From contig JAHGAU010000007.1 in the NCBI GenBank assembly GCA_019925105.1, positions 930,001 through 994,000 of the forward strand: 64,000 bases of DNA. Reading direction: 5' to 3'. Each line of letters opens with the position of its first letter. Within the stretch, counting starts at the first letter, position 1. Under the pieces are notes generated by a model. The model was not told the origin of the DNA, searched no databases, and saw only the letters and a program-made list of their open reading frames with translations. The position numbers and the translations under genes were made by a program. Below, piece by piece: positions 10,997-20,976 of this stretch. The stretch comes from Niebla homalea. Its lineage: Eukaryota > Ascomycota > Lecanoromycetes > Lecanorales > Ramalinaceae.

Positions 10997-11959
10997 TTAG
11001 TAACTGAATTTCATCCCACCATTCGCGCAAACGACAGACCCCGTACACCAGCCGCTATCCTCAGCGCACAGCATGGCCACGACGCCTGCGATCTCGTGAT
11101 CATATCCAGGACGGCCTCCATCGCGCGACGCCGCCTGGACAAAGCCATCTGGATCGATGCCTGCCCTCTCCTTCATCAGTGGCGTTGTTTGTATGAATGG
11201 CCTCATGTGCTGCTGGAAGTCGGTGCTTGTCCCTTGGTACATATCGGTCGCAACGGGACCAGGGTTAATGGCGTTGACAGTACACCGCTCGGCTAGTTCA
11301 CGCGCCCAAGTCCTGGTCATTGATTCGACCGCAGCTTTCGTACCACCGTATACCGTTAGTCCTTTGAAGCCTAGGCTTGACGTGGTTGAGGAAACGGTGA
11401 CAACGCGGCCAGACCGGTCTGTGGGTAGATGGGGCACTGCTGCTTGCATCAAAAGTATTGGCCCTAGGACGTTGACAGAGTACTGCCAATTGAAGTCATC
11501 AATCGTCACCTCCTCCAACGGTAGGTTCCGTGCAACTGCCGCATTGTGCACAATTATATCTATTCGGAACTTGCCACTGCGTGGGTGGGAGAAATGGGTC
11601 TTCGCTGTGTTCACAATATGCGCAGGACCATTTGGATTCCCCATGTCAGCCTGAACGCCGAGGGCTGTAATACCATGCGCATCCTTCAATTCGCTCACCA
11701 GCTTCTCGGTCGTCTGTGCAGATTTGTCCGAGGTGTAGCCAAGAACGCACGATGCTCCTTTTGAAGCCAGATTCCGCGCAATCGCAGCGCCAATCCCTGT
11801 GCTAATCAGCCTCACGGTCGACAGCAGGTTTCGAACACCCCTACCCTACTTACCTCTAGAGCCACCGGTGATGATGGCAAGCTTCCCTTCAAGCGGTCTT
11901 GTACTTGCCGTGGACGATAGGTTTGTCGATGAGACCCTCTGATATCCTGGACGAGACAT
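10997..11959 (-). CDS. short-chain dehydrogenase/reductase (SDR), classical type
   Basis: Complement of join 10997..11796, 11854..11959 (301 aa). The 57-base intron (GTAAGT...CACAG) joins LAIITGGSRG to IGAAIARNLASKG, rebuilding the TGGSRGIG nucleotide-binding loop (TGxxxGxG). Further classical SDR marks: HNAAVA after strand 4, SSTTSS with the catalytic Ser, and YGGTK (YxxxK), then NAINPGPVATDMY. The length exceeds the usual 250 because of an N-terminal extension and an insert near GRPGYDHEI. It resembles 3-oxoacyl-ACP reductase-like fungal SDRs; substrate unknown. No biosynthetic neighbours help to define its role. Confidence 0.88.
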
Positions 11960-12560
11960 GACGGCTCCTCACGAAGAGAGATCAATGGAGGCCTCTTTTG
12001 ACCATCCAAATACGGAGGCAATATGCAAAGTCAAAGTACAGCTCAAATGCAGCAAGGAACAGTGTTAGACTACAAGAACGTGCAATCTGCAAACCAATTC
12101 ATGATTGAATAGAGCCGAGCCAGGAGGTGCAATTACCCCACTTCTACCTCTTGTGCCGGAAAATTGTTATTACATCACTGAATTTATATCCATGACGAGT
12201 GAAAATAGAGCCAGCATCACTTGATACCGTACAACCCCCTCGAGACATCGATGAGAACGGAAGAAACACCTTTGAGATGTACTCATGCCATGTCAAATGC
12301 AGAGTCACTGCTTCACCCAATCGAACGACTCTATATCATCACAGATGTATTTGTAAACCCAACTTATGGTTGTCATTGGAAAATCGTGGTAGCAGCAAGT
12401 CCGAGGGAGCATCCGCTCAAATTCTCGACGACCTCTAACAAGTTCTCCGTCCCTTGGAGCCGAGCCGAGCATTGTATGATGTAGAAGGCCCCAAGTCTTC
12501 CGTTCCGTAGCCTTCTCATTTGTGTTAACTCTTGATCTCGTTGCACTGGGCCTCCATCGC
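11960..12560. other. intergenic, 5' flank of SDR gene
   Basis: About 600 bases between the SDR start and the VTC1 stop. No gene, RNA or repeat recognised; probably the SDR promoter plus the VTC1 3' UTR. Confidence 0.4.
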
Positions 12561-12932
12561 TCAAGTCACTGTGACCCTCAAAACGAAGTTCACAATGACC
12601 GCCGCGGCCAGCGCGACGGCCAAGACTGTAGGTCCGTAACGATCGTCGAACCCTCCCTGGCCCCGTAGCCTAATACTCTTCGCCCGCCAGTGGAAGGTGA
12701 GGAGTGCATAGAGCATTGCTCCCATGGCGACGATAGTGAATAGCCCCGCGCATATTCGGCCAACGCTGTCGCCAAAGTTGAGAAGGCCGATAGCAAGACC
12801 GCCCAGGATGACGGTAAAGTTGAGCCAGGAGAGGAAAGTGCGCTCGTTGGCGAAGAAGACCTTAGGCTCCACCCGCGTCGGAAGGGCGATGCGTTTTCCG
12901 GGAGCAGTCGACAGTAGAGGCTGCGAGGACAT
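12561..12932 (-). CDS. vtc1: VTC1, vacuolar transporter chaperone subunit
   Basis: Single exon, 123 residues from the ATG at 12932 ([18 protein letters not shown]). The frame is open further upstream, but the family starts here and the yeast protein is about 129 aa. Features: conserved [18 protein letters not shown], then three membrane helices ([42 protein letters not shown]). VTC1 is the membrane core of the VTC complex that makes polyphosphate from ATP and moves it into the vacuole. An 808-bp inverted-repeat element sits 220 bases upstream of the start, inside the likely promoter. Confidence 0.93.
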   Translation of the reverse strand: MSSQPLLSTAPGKRIALPTRVEPKVFFANERTFLSWLNFTVILGGLAIGLLNFGDSVGRICAGLFTIVAMGAMLYALLTFHWRAKSIRLRGQGGFDDRYGPTVLAVALAAAVIVNFVLRVTVT

Positions 12933-13143
12933 GTTGTTGTGTTTGATCAATCTGGTATAGCTGACGAGAGTGAGCTCGCAGACTTCCGAGGTACACGATA
13001 GCGACGTGCTTATAAAGTCCTCTTCAGGAAAGGTGATCTGGGCAGGAATGGGCAAGTGGAGATTCGTGGAGATTGATCGACCGAGGCATGGTTCGATTCG
13101 ATGATATTGTTTACAACATAGAGTATGATACTCTGAAATGAGC

Positions 13144-13623
13144 AAAAAGAAGGGTCTGGCTACACGTACACCCTTTTTGTCTGCATGTACACCGTCAATT
13201 CGTCTGCATGTACACCGTCGATTTGTCTGTATGTACACCCTTTATTTGTGGGTATATTGAGTAATTCGCGTAGTATTTCTCAGTATAGCGGGAGGACTTA
13301 GGAGCATTTTGTAGTGTATCAAAGTAGCTTTGCGTATATTATCACGTATACTACCACGTTAATAACGAGTACATCAACTAAGTTATATAAGTGGTTCCGG
13401 AGGGAATAGGTAAATAGATGATACGCCGAGGACCGCGATGAGAGTAAAAGCGGGCCTCGGGCTTCTCTCTAGGTACAGGAAGACCTTGCTTAGCCCTCAA
13501 GTTCTCCACCCAAATCACGGTGTTTTTGGGCCTATTGTGGTAGGGGCATACGGGCATCGGGCGTCGCATCATAGTAAAGGGTTTGCTGAAGGGCTTACTA
13601 AGGGTGAGGGGGAGGGTGAGGGG

Positions 13624-13714
<91 letters not shown>

Positions 13715-13967
13715 GAGAGAGCTGAGAGCTGTATGAAACATCATTCATGCCACTAGGTGGAGGTACGAGGTCCATGGACTTTACCAAAAAGTTCTTCCGT
13801 TGTACTGAGAAGTACCGCCGGTATATTCATATGTCCGCGCATAAAATCCTCCACTATACCCTATCAGGAAGGGTGTACATGCAGACAAAGTGACGGTGTA
13901 CATGCAGACAAAGTGACGGTGTATATGCAGACAAAGAGGGTGTACGTGTAGCCAGACCCAAAAAGAA
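13144..13967. mobile_element. 808-bp non-autonomous TIR element with 8-bp duplication
   Basis: The element spans 13152..13959. Identical AAAAAGAA octamers flank it at 13144-13151 and 13960-13967, a target-site duplication. The terminal inverted repeats are about 88 bases (13152-13239 and 13872-13959) and begin GGGTCTGGCTACACGTACAC. Each TIR holds three or four copies of a ~21-base unit around TTTGTCTGCATGTACACC. The interior has no transposase frame but carries a (GGGTGA)n array. Eight-base duplications are typical of hAT (and P) superfamily elements, so a hAT-type MITE is the best reading; the superfamily is inference. Confidence 0.88.
13600..13715 (+). repeat. hexanucleotide array, unit GGGTGA
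   Basis: About 18 tandem copies of GGGTGA/GAGGGT with a few GGGGGA variants at the left end, inside the 808-bp TIR element. Translated it gives poly Glu-Gly (or Ser-Pro on the other strand), which explains the long open frames here; these are not genes. The G3 runs could form G-quadruplexes. Confidence 0.95.
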
Positions 13968-14266
13968 TGGCGTCATTGTCATGGCGGTGGTGGCCGGGCG
14001 GAGCGGATGTGCGGGCGTCTTCCCCCCCCGAGGGCCCCCTTTGGTGCCCAAGGTGCCCCCCACTATGTTCCGAGGCCCCCACTCGTGGAACAACAGCTCT
14101 TCATAAATATGCAGCTTCATCTAATAAGCTGTAGACGTTTCGCCAAGGTAACCTCATGATTCTCAGGTACTTCACGAATCGAGCCGAGTCGATGGATGGC
14201 TCTCATACCACAATCATGAATTTGTTTGCTCCCTTCTCTCAGATGTCAGCTTTCCTCACACACTAG

Positions 14267-15058
14267 CTACAATGGAAAGGCGTACCCATAGAGTTCTTTT
14301 AATTCTGGAATTGGCACCGAGGCAAGATAGACTATCATGTGTGCACCGTTTCTCATGCCCAAAGACCCTTCACGGGCAGAGGTCGAGTCCAGCGGAGGCA
14401 TGGTCTCGAAAGCTTCCTCCTGCTCAAAGGTTGCCTTATCCATCGGACGCCCTCTCGACTTATCCGCATCGTCGCGTCTGTGCGATGGTGTCTTTGCCCA
14501 ATCCGAGTTGCGAGCGGGCATGGGAGATGTGGTGGCACCATCTTCGGCGGAAGCTTTCTGAATGGGACCGCCTAGGGTGGAGTACTGCCACCATTGGCCA
14601 CCAGTTTCTCGGATATCCTTCTTTACGATTTCAACGATACTGATCATCTTACCTGCTACAGCAAGCTTGGCACGTAAAGCAACCACGGGAGTTCTTTTCT
14701 TGTCTTCAGTCAAATTCATAGGGTTGATACGTTGTCGGATGAGTCGAACCCGGTCCTTCATTTTTGCCGAGGAGAGAATAGACATAGGAATTACTTGGTA
14801 CTTGGCCATTCGAACTGAGTCTTGGCCGAATACGCTTGCATGGCCAGTAGCTCCTTGAAAGGGCGCATCTGTCTTCGTGACTAATGAAAGGATTAACGGA
14901 GGCCGAGTGTACTGCGTCTTACTCGACTGGTATCAACGTTTCTCACCATGACTGGACTGGGACCCGGACCAGGCGTAGATGTTGAAAGGTGATTGTGCGA
15001 GTTGCGCATTTGCCTTGCTCACCTGACCGTGATGCCTTTTCTTACCCCTGCTGGACAT
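14267..15058 (-). CDS. Alba-like DNA/RNA-binding domain protein
   Basis: Complement of join 14267..14868, 14947..15058 (237 aa); intron GTGAGA...GACAG. The protein starts MSSRGKKRHHGQVSKAN. Residues about 70-150 fit the Alba fold: MAKYQVIPMSILSS, then VVALRAKLAVAGKMISIVEI, matching the Alba 'G-x-A-I-x-K-A-V-x-x-x-E-I-V' helix pattern, and KDIRETGGQWWQYSTL. Alba-fold proteins bind RNA or DNA; fungal nuclear members include RNase P/MRP subunits. Whether this one is such a subunit or a separate ascomycete family cannot be told. The tail (HRRDDADKSRGRP...) looks disordered. Divergent from the Ahc1-like gene. Confidence 0.75.
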
Positions 15059-16095
15059 TGTGAGTTGTGAGATGAAAGACTGGAAGACTGGGGTCGGTAA
15101 GGTAGGTATTCGTGTAATAGCGGCCGCTGCCGCAGTCCCGTATGCAACCTCGTCCGCTCAACGCATACACATTTCAGGCAATAATATCAACTTTACTATC
15201 GCATTCCTTGATCAGCGTGATGTGTCTATATTGGTCGAAAACAGTAAGAGGAGTGTGCAAAACTTGGAGGCTAAATATAGCATACGGATTAGAAAGAGTA
15301 CGGATCCGTACAATCATGGCATTCAGTGTGCGACTCCGTAGTGTCTGTCACTAGTACTGGCAAACAACCAACGCGTTTCATGCCACGATTACTAGACCCG
15401 AGACTTGGCCCCATTCCTGGCTTCTTGCAGCGTGCACCCGATGACATCCCTCCAATCAACAAAGCCATCGCAATCTTGATGACACTAGTATAAAGTCTCC
15501 CCGAGATCGTCGAGATTACTAGTGAATCCAGTGTTGGTTGACTAAGTCATTTGGGCTTGGGATCCCTTTTCCGTTCGGCATCGCATCACCACTTCCTCAA
15601 GAAGTCCTCTTTGCCAGCCGCACCCATCTGACCGTCACAGCATATCGACTCCTCGGGCAAAACGACGCTGCTGCGACGGCTTGGACTAGAATCTGTGCGC
15701 CTATTGATTTGTATTTCACCGCACATTAACTACCCTGGACAGCAGCTGTCGTTTCCCCAGGCGCAGTCCGCCTCCAACCCTTCACAGGCACGTAAACGGC
15801 AAAAGTTGAGCCATCAAGACGGCAGGGTCGATCTTTTGGCTACCGACTCATTCTTTTTCGCCTATCGCTTTTTGATCTAGCTCGTCCATGAATCTTGGAA
15901 GACTTTGTACAATAGGGAGCGCGTTCCATCAGTCTGAGGCAAGTCCGCTTAATCAAGGCCACTTGCGCTCTCTGTTTGCGCTTTCAAAGGCTCATCGCCT
16001 AGGCTTACGTTACATCGCATTCGCATGGCATGCTTGACTTCTTATGGCTCCCTTCCGCCAAAGGTGAAAGCAGGGTTCAGGAGAATTCAGGCAAG
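15059..16095. other. divergent intergenic region
   Basis: About 1 kb between the Alba-like gene (-) and the Ahc1-like gene (+). Contains only short overlapping open frames; nothing supported. The frame of the Ahc1-like gene is open from 16030, but the family-like start is at 16096. Confidence 0.4.
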
Positions 16096-18093
16096 ATGCC
16101 AATTCAAGCTCAAGCAATCTCGTTGTCCCCGCCAAAACCAAATCCTGGCTTGAAACGAAAGCGTGGCCTGAATAGTCCCCCAGCGTCATTGCTAGACCAC
16201 TCAGTTCCAAGAAATGGGACTGTCTCGGTCGAGACTCCCGCGGTGGCGCCTGAGGTGTCGGAGGACGAGGCTGCTACCCAAACGGACGGGATAAGAACGA
16301 CCCTTCGAGGCACACAAGGCCTGAAGTCTACTGCTTATGGCAGCGGAGTCGCCCTGAGGAAGTTAGGCCCGTCCGCAGCCTCGGATCCATCATCTTCCGT
16401 CAGAGCCAACGGCAACCTCGGCGATCGCCCTACTATCGAAACAACTCACACAAAGTCAGGCAGAACCATGAGCTCAAGGGCGCTTCATGAGAAAATAGAG
16501 TCGCAATTCAACCTGGAGATCTTGCTAAAGCACCGGGAGCTTCGCCTGATTGATCAGGAGCTTGCAAAGTGCTCGGTCTCTCTGGAGCAGCTCCGGAGGT
16601 GCCAGCTCATACCGTTTCCTCTTCAGACCTTCGACGTTACAAACACCGATCGTATCACCGATGACATAGGCCTCAAGGAGAACTCCGCCCCACATGCCCC
16701 TTCTTGGGGGTCTACCAAAGAGCCCTACACTCGGCATTACCGAAGATGGCTTTTGCCTGATTCAGCCTTCGATGATCATCGTGATGAACACCTTCAAACG
16801 CCATCAGCTATCAACTATAACCCGACAGAGCGGGCCACAAGAGGTGCAATGACGGGATCCAAGGCATTGGGTACAGCTTCTCGCTTGCAAAGAACGTCAA
16901 CCATCGGTGATTCTAAGGCGCCGTCCAAAGTTTACACAGATCACAGGGAAGAGAAAGGGCCAATGATTGTGCCACGGAAACTCAATGGGCAGATGTCCAT
17001 GGTGAAGCTTGTATGCTTGGATTGCCGCCGAAGTAACTTCAACAGCACCCAAGGTTTCATCAATCATTGCCGTATTGCGCATTCCCGACAGTTTGCCAGC
17101 CACGAGGCGGCCATAGAAGCTAGTGGTGAAGAGATCGAGGCTGAGGTGGAGGTAGCTGCAGGATCAACGCAGGTCGCGCCCAGCGCTAGCTTGGTACATC
17201 CTATGATTCGATCTGCTCGACGTCCGACAAGGGAAGCTAATGCCTTTGCGATCTCCGAGGAAAATGGGAAGGACGTGGCAGATCTCCGTCTGCTTACCCC
17301 ATCTGTATCACGACCTGATGGTCTTCCCTCGGATTTGTCATCCGGCTTCAAGCCTTCACCGCAAACCCCTCGTCTATCTATGCATCTGGCGAAGTGCGGT
17401 CGAGACATCGACCTGAATGAAATGGTTGCCGACGCAAAGTCGAGGGTCGAATGGGAGGCTATGCAAGAGAGCGAGCCCGAAGATGCCTACGATGATGAGC
17501 TGGAGGAGACAGCCCCCAACAGTCGCAGCACTCGGGGAATTGTACAATCCAGCGTCTGGCCCGCAAACATGATGAGATCAACTCCTCCGGGATCATTTCT
17601 TAGAGGAGGTGCTACTTCCCTTGCTTCATCTGCGCCTCGACATCAGACACCTACCGCAGCGCAGACTGCTCCTCATCAAACTCCATACGCTCATGGTATT
17701 GTCCGGCATGGTGAACACCAGAACGCAGTAACGGACGCAATTACACCATATAACCTCAGTCCAAATACCACGGACCCTCATCCAGCGCCCAGCCTGGTGT
17801 CAGATGATGGTGAGTACGATAATACGCATTCTGAGTCCGAGACCTCCAGTCACGTAGATGTGGACGAGGACGAGGACCGCTACCTGCATGCAGACCTTCT
17901 TGATCACGAGGTGTTTGAAGTGGGGGAAAGCAGTACACTCAACTTGGCACAGCCCGAAAAATCGCACGATAGTCCGCGTCCAAGACCGCCAGCAGCTGTC
18001 CACCATAACGACGAAGGCGAGCGACATGTCACGTTTGCCAATCCTCCAAGGAGACCTCGGCGAGCCTCAGATGTGGTAGCACCGTCTACGTAG
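16096..18093 (+). CDS. Ahc1-like protein with a C2H2 finger (ADA HAT complex type)
   Basis: 665 residues from the ATG at 16096 (MPIQAQAISLSPPKPN); 22 more in-frame residues exist upstream of it. Conserved block near residues 135-180: HEKIESQFNLEILLKHRELR, then IDQELAKCSVSLEQLRRCQ, which I associate with fungal Ahc1-type proteins of the ADA histone acetyltransferase module. A zinc finger follows, LVCLDCRRSNFNS...NHCRIAHS, with C307, C310, H324 and H329 (approximate numbering). The rest is low-complexity, Ser/Thr/Pro-rich, with an acidic patch (DVDEDEDRYLH) and a C-terminal VTFANPPRRPRR. Family assignment is from recognition of the helix block and finger, so moderate. Confidence 0.7.
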   Translation: MPIQAQAISLSPPKPNPGLKRKRGLNSPPASLLDHSVPRNGTVSVETPAVAPEVSEDEAATQTDGIRTTLRGTQGLKSTAYGSGVALRKLGPSAASDPSSSVRANGNLGDRPTIETTHTKSGRTMSSRALHEKIESQFNLEILLKHRELRLIDQELAKCSVSLEQLRRCQLIPFPLQTFDVTNTDRITDDIGLKENSAPHAPSWGSTKEPYTRHYRRWLLPDSAFDDHRDEHLQTPSAINYNPTERATRGAMTGSKALGTASRLQRTSTIGDSKAPSKVYTDHREEKGPMIVPRKLNGQMSMVKLVCLDCRRSNFNSTQGFINHCRIAHSRQFASHEAAIEASGEEIEAEVEVAAGSTQVAPSASLVHPMIRSARRPTREANAFAISEENGKDVADLRLLTPSVSRPDGLPSDLSSGFKPSPQTPRLSMHLAKCGRDIDLNEMVADAKSRVEWEAMQESEPEDAYDDELEETAPNSRSTRGIVQSSVWPANMMRSTPPGSFLRGGATSLASSAPRHQTPTAAQTAPHQTPYAHGIVRHGEHQNAVTDAITPYNLSPNTTDPHPAPSLVSDDGEYDNTHSESETSSHVDVDEDEDRYLHADLLDHEVFEVGESSTLNLAQPEKSHDSPRPRPPAAVHHNDEGERHVTFANPPRRPRRASDVVAPST

Positions 18094-18315
18094 CGTGGCC
18101 TTATCTGCTAACATACAGCTGGTTGCAGTGCAAGGAATGGGGAATGGTACTCTTTGAGCTTCAATGTATTCGTGCTCGTGCTTTTTAGCGATGGCGTTGT
18201 GGCAATCACTGGCAAGAGAGGTAGCTTTGTGGTGATTCTTTTGAATTGGGTCAAAGAGAAGCGCTCAAACGTGTACTGGTATGCTGAGGTACCGTGATGG
18301 CTGTTCACGGATGAA

Positions 18316-18993
18316 TCAAGAGATGACGCTAGAGCCATCGTCCCAAATTTCCCGGCTCTCCTTCTCTACTTTAGCCATGGCAGCAGCAACGCCTTCCAAT
18401 CTGCCGACTACGTCCAAGACGCCTTCACCAACCCTTTTGAAAAACCTCTCATTTGCCTCTCTGCGCTTCCTGGCCTCCACGACATCGCTTTCCTCCTCGA
18501 CATCGCCTGCGGGTGTCTTCTCACCTGAAGCACCAGAGCCTCCCAAATTGTCCCCATCCCCGACCCCAGCTCCAATGTCTTCGTCAGCCTCCCCTCTGCC
18601 CCAAGCCCGAGCCAAGCCAATCTGAGCCTCTCTCAAATCTTCGAGCGCAGCGTTGTGAGCATTTCCAAAAACGTGCGTGTTCCCTAAGGCGCTCAGCTCG
18701 ACTTCTTCCAGAGTCAGCTGCATTTTCGCCCACAGTGCGTCTACCCGGCTATCTTCTGCATGCCCAGCTTCTTGTGATTGATTTCCGGGAGTCCGCGTCG
18801 GATTACTCCCGGGGGCGTCCGGGCCCCTCCTTGATCGTGGGGCCGGAGGGGTTATTCTCTCGGTGGTGCCGGTACTGGAAGGGCTGACCAGGGAGGCACT
18901 TGATGCATTGATGGGTGCTTGAAAGAGAGTTGGCGGTGGGTTGCGTTGGGTGTTCGATGGACCAGCAGCAGCTGCAGGTGTCGAGGAAGACAT
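18316..18993 (-). CDS. DUF5315-like protein
   Basis: Single exon of 225 residues from the ATG at 18993 (MSSSTPAAAAGPSN). The first 95 residues are disordered. The conserved part has LWAKMQLTLEEVELSAL, THVFGNAHNAALEDLREAQ and, at the end, ARKRREANERFFKRVGEGV followed by VAAAMAKVEKESREIWDD. I connect this with the fungal DUF5315 family, of unknown function; the name is from memory of the pattern and could not be checked. The C-terminal helices look like a small helical-bundle subunit. The frame runs upstream to 19059, without an ATG before 18993. Confidence 0.6.
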   Translation of the reverse strand: MSSSTPAAAAGPSNTQRNPPPTLFQAPINASSASLVSPSSTGTTERITPPAPRSRRGPDAPGSNPTRTPGNQSQEAGHAEDSRVDALWAKMQLTLEEVELSALGNTHVFGNAHNAALEDLREAQIGLARAWGRGEADEDIGAGVGDGDNLGGSGASGEKTPAGDVEEESDVVEARKRREANERFFKRVGEGVLDVVGRLEGVAAAMAKVEKESREIWDDGSSVIS

Positions 18994-19333
18994 ACCCACA
19001 ATAGCTGTATGCAGAACAGAAGGCGGAGGTTGAGCTTTACGAATGATATCGATAGCCACTCATGGTGAAACCCCTCGTCTAGAGCGGAACCCTTGCAATG
19101 TCACGCCAACAGGAGCTTCGATGGACAACATAGGTTGGCATTCGCGCAACTCTTGCGCTACACTCGAATTTTTGGTCTTGGATACACGATGCTTTCGAAG
19201 TCCTGCGAGAGTCCTCTCATGCATGCTTTCCAGCTGAGTCAGCATCGGGCTTGGCATAGAGACCTTTCTTGCGGGGCTCCAATTACTAGCCGACCTGGTC
19301 ATGTGTATACCCTTTCTTGCAGTATCCTTGAAT

Positions 19334-19491
19334 CCATTTCAAGTGGCCACCGCGCTAAGAGTCTGCACCATTTTTTTTGTAGGAGTATTAGTATTTTTGG
19401 GTTTAAACTTTTTTAAATAAAAACCAAAATTACTCATACAAAAAAAGCCTGAAAATCGATAAATTATTAGCGCGGTGGCCACTTGAAATGG
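19334..19491. repeat. 158-bp foldback (near-perfect inverted repeat)
   Basis: Ends are perfect 25-base inverted copies, beginning CCATTTCAAGTGGCCACCGC at 19334 and its complement ending at 19491. The inner halves are also complementary (TTTTTTTGTAGGAGTA on the left, TACTCATACAAAAAAA on the right), so almost the whole unit can fold into one hairpin. No clear target duplication. A small foldback-type MITE is the likely origin. It sits between the divergent DUF5315-like and Hv1 genes, 175 bases before the Hv1 start. Confidence 0.85.
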
Positions 19492-19665
19492 TTTCGACGA
19501 TACAATGATCACAGCAACGCCAACTTGTTCTAAATCGTGCCGCAGTAAAGGATTGTGAATGAGCAGACGTTAAGACAGCCCTTGCTGTTGTCGATGCCAT
19601 TCGCATCTATGTTGGGTGATGCTGTTCTGCAAAGCTAAGGCAAAGTCTCCAAGCTTCCCAACAAG

Positions 19666-20341
19666 ATGACGACTGAGACGGAAACCTTGCTTGGAGGTGA
19701 GTGCCAGGCAGGCTACCACTGGCGCACTCAACTCCATGATCTGAGGTCCCGGACTGGCCGTTTCCTCACCTCGAAGTATGGCCACTACGCGGTTTTATCG
19801 CTTGTGTCACTCGACGTGAGCTGTATCTTTGCAGACTTCATCATGAGCCTTTACATCTGCGAGCACACCTGTGAGGAGGGCGGGCATGTGAGTAAGGCAT
19901 TGCCAGAGATCCAACATGCCCTCGGGATCATCGGCTTAGTAGTTAGTTCTCTCTTCATGGTCGAGCTAGGCGCGAGTATATGGTCCTTCAATGGATTGCT
20001 GCAGTAGGTTCCTTCTTTGAATAGCCTCCCTTCCACGAGCTGTGCCGCTGAGAAAGAGCAGATACTTCAGATCATGGTTCCGCTGCTTCGATGCTACAGT
20101 CATCCTTGCTAGCTTCGTGATTGATGTATGCCTGAAGGGCGTTTTAGAAGAAGCCGGATCTGTTGTGGTCATCCTGCGCTTATTTCGAGTGATCAAGATA
20201 GTGGACGAATTCAAGGTCGAGGCTGAGGAGCAACTAGACCACTTAACAGCAAGACTGGAGAGACTGGAGTTGGAGAATGGGCGATTGAAAGCAGCAAAGG
20301 AATCATCGAGGACATCAGGAGGGGAAGCAACATTTCAATAG
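19666..20341 (+). CDS. voltage-gated proton channel, Hv1 type
   Basis: Join 19666..20003, 20062..20341 (205 aa); intron GTAGGT...GAGCAG joins SFNGLLQ to YFRSWFRCFDA. Four membrane helices and no pore domain, as in Hv1. S1 has LVSLDVSCIFADF with Asp50 (selectivity Asp, human D112) and Asp57. S2 has MVELGASIW with Glu100. S3 has CFDATVILASFVIDV with Asp123 and Asp134. S4 reads VVVILRLFRVIKIVDEF, giving Arg152, Arg155 and Lys158 as gating charges and Asp161 where human Hv1 has Asn214. A short C-terminal coiled coil (EEQLDHLTARLERLELENGR) should dimerise it. It would extrude protons across the plasma or organelle membrane on depolarisation. Fungal Hv1 channels are known. Confidence 0.92.
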
Positions 20342-20976
20342 TAGCCATGGGGCTCTTCCTTCTTTGCAACTCCTCTACATAGGGTCAGCAATGATTTGTG
20401 TTGTCTTTGCAATCTGCTTGAGTTAACAAGCATGGTAGCATGGTAGCATGGTAGCATGGTAGCATGGTAGCATGGTAGCATGGTAGCATGGTAGCGTGGT
20501 TGTGCTTTGAGCAAGTAGACGTCACATGACAGCTCGATAAATTTATATGATTTTCTCATTTTCTGGGCCAATTACTCGATGCAGGTCAGCCAATGTGGCT
20601 TTAGCGCGCATCGTCATTTTCTGGGATTCTGGGAGCGACATCTGGCCCATCTCCCCAAACCCAAACCTCAATTCTTTTTTCGCCCGTTGCACGCGACACG
20701 CACACCTCCCACCAGCTGCTGTTCTCAAAAAGCCGTACAAGATCATTCACCGGACTTGTGTTCTTGCTCGATACACCTCCACGACTGCGTATTATCGCGT
20801 TTGGCGTGAGCTGAGGCTCAGCTGCATCGTCATCAAGCACGCTCCTCCACCTCAGCTGCTTCAGAGCCATCATCGCCAAATCCCACGACTGGCCCCCATC
20901 TTATATCGAATTTAAATCTCCACATATGAAATCGCCAAGAATAAAGCCCTAAGAAGTCTTGTAAGGACCTGTCGAT
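20342..20976. other. intergenic with 8-bp tandem array
   Basis: Between Hv1 and the PP2C gene. Holds the CATGGTAG array at 20431-20494; the remaining sequence shows no coding region or RNA gene. Confidence 0.5.
20431..20500. repeat. 8-bp tandem array, unit CATGGTAG
   Basis: Eight uninterrupted perfect copies of CATGGTAG (20431-20494) followed by a degenerate CGTGGT. It lies about 90 bases after the Hv1 stop. Microsatellite-like; likely length-variable. Confidence 0.95.

Noticed and set aside
13438..13787. Open frames with poly Glu-Gly / Ser-Pro product
   Set aside because: They are translations of the GGGTGA array within a TIR element; no start context, no flanking conserved sequence.
19060..19302. 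80-codon frame on the - strand upstream of the DUF5315-like gene (MTRSASNWSPARK...)
   Set aside because: Could be an extra 5' exon, but no donor/acceptor pair with matching phase joins it to the downstream frame, and the sequence matches nothing I know.
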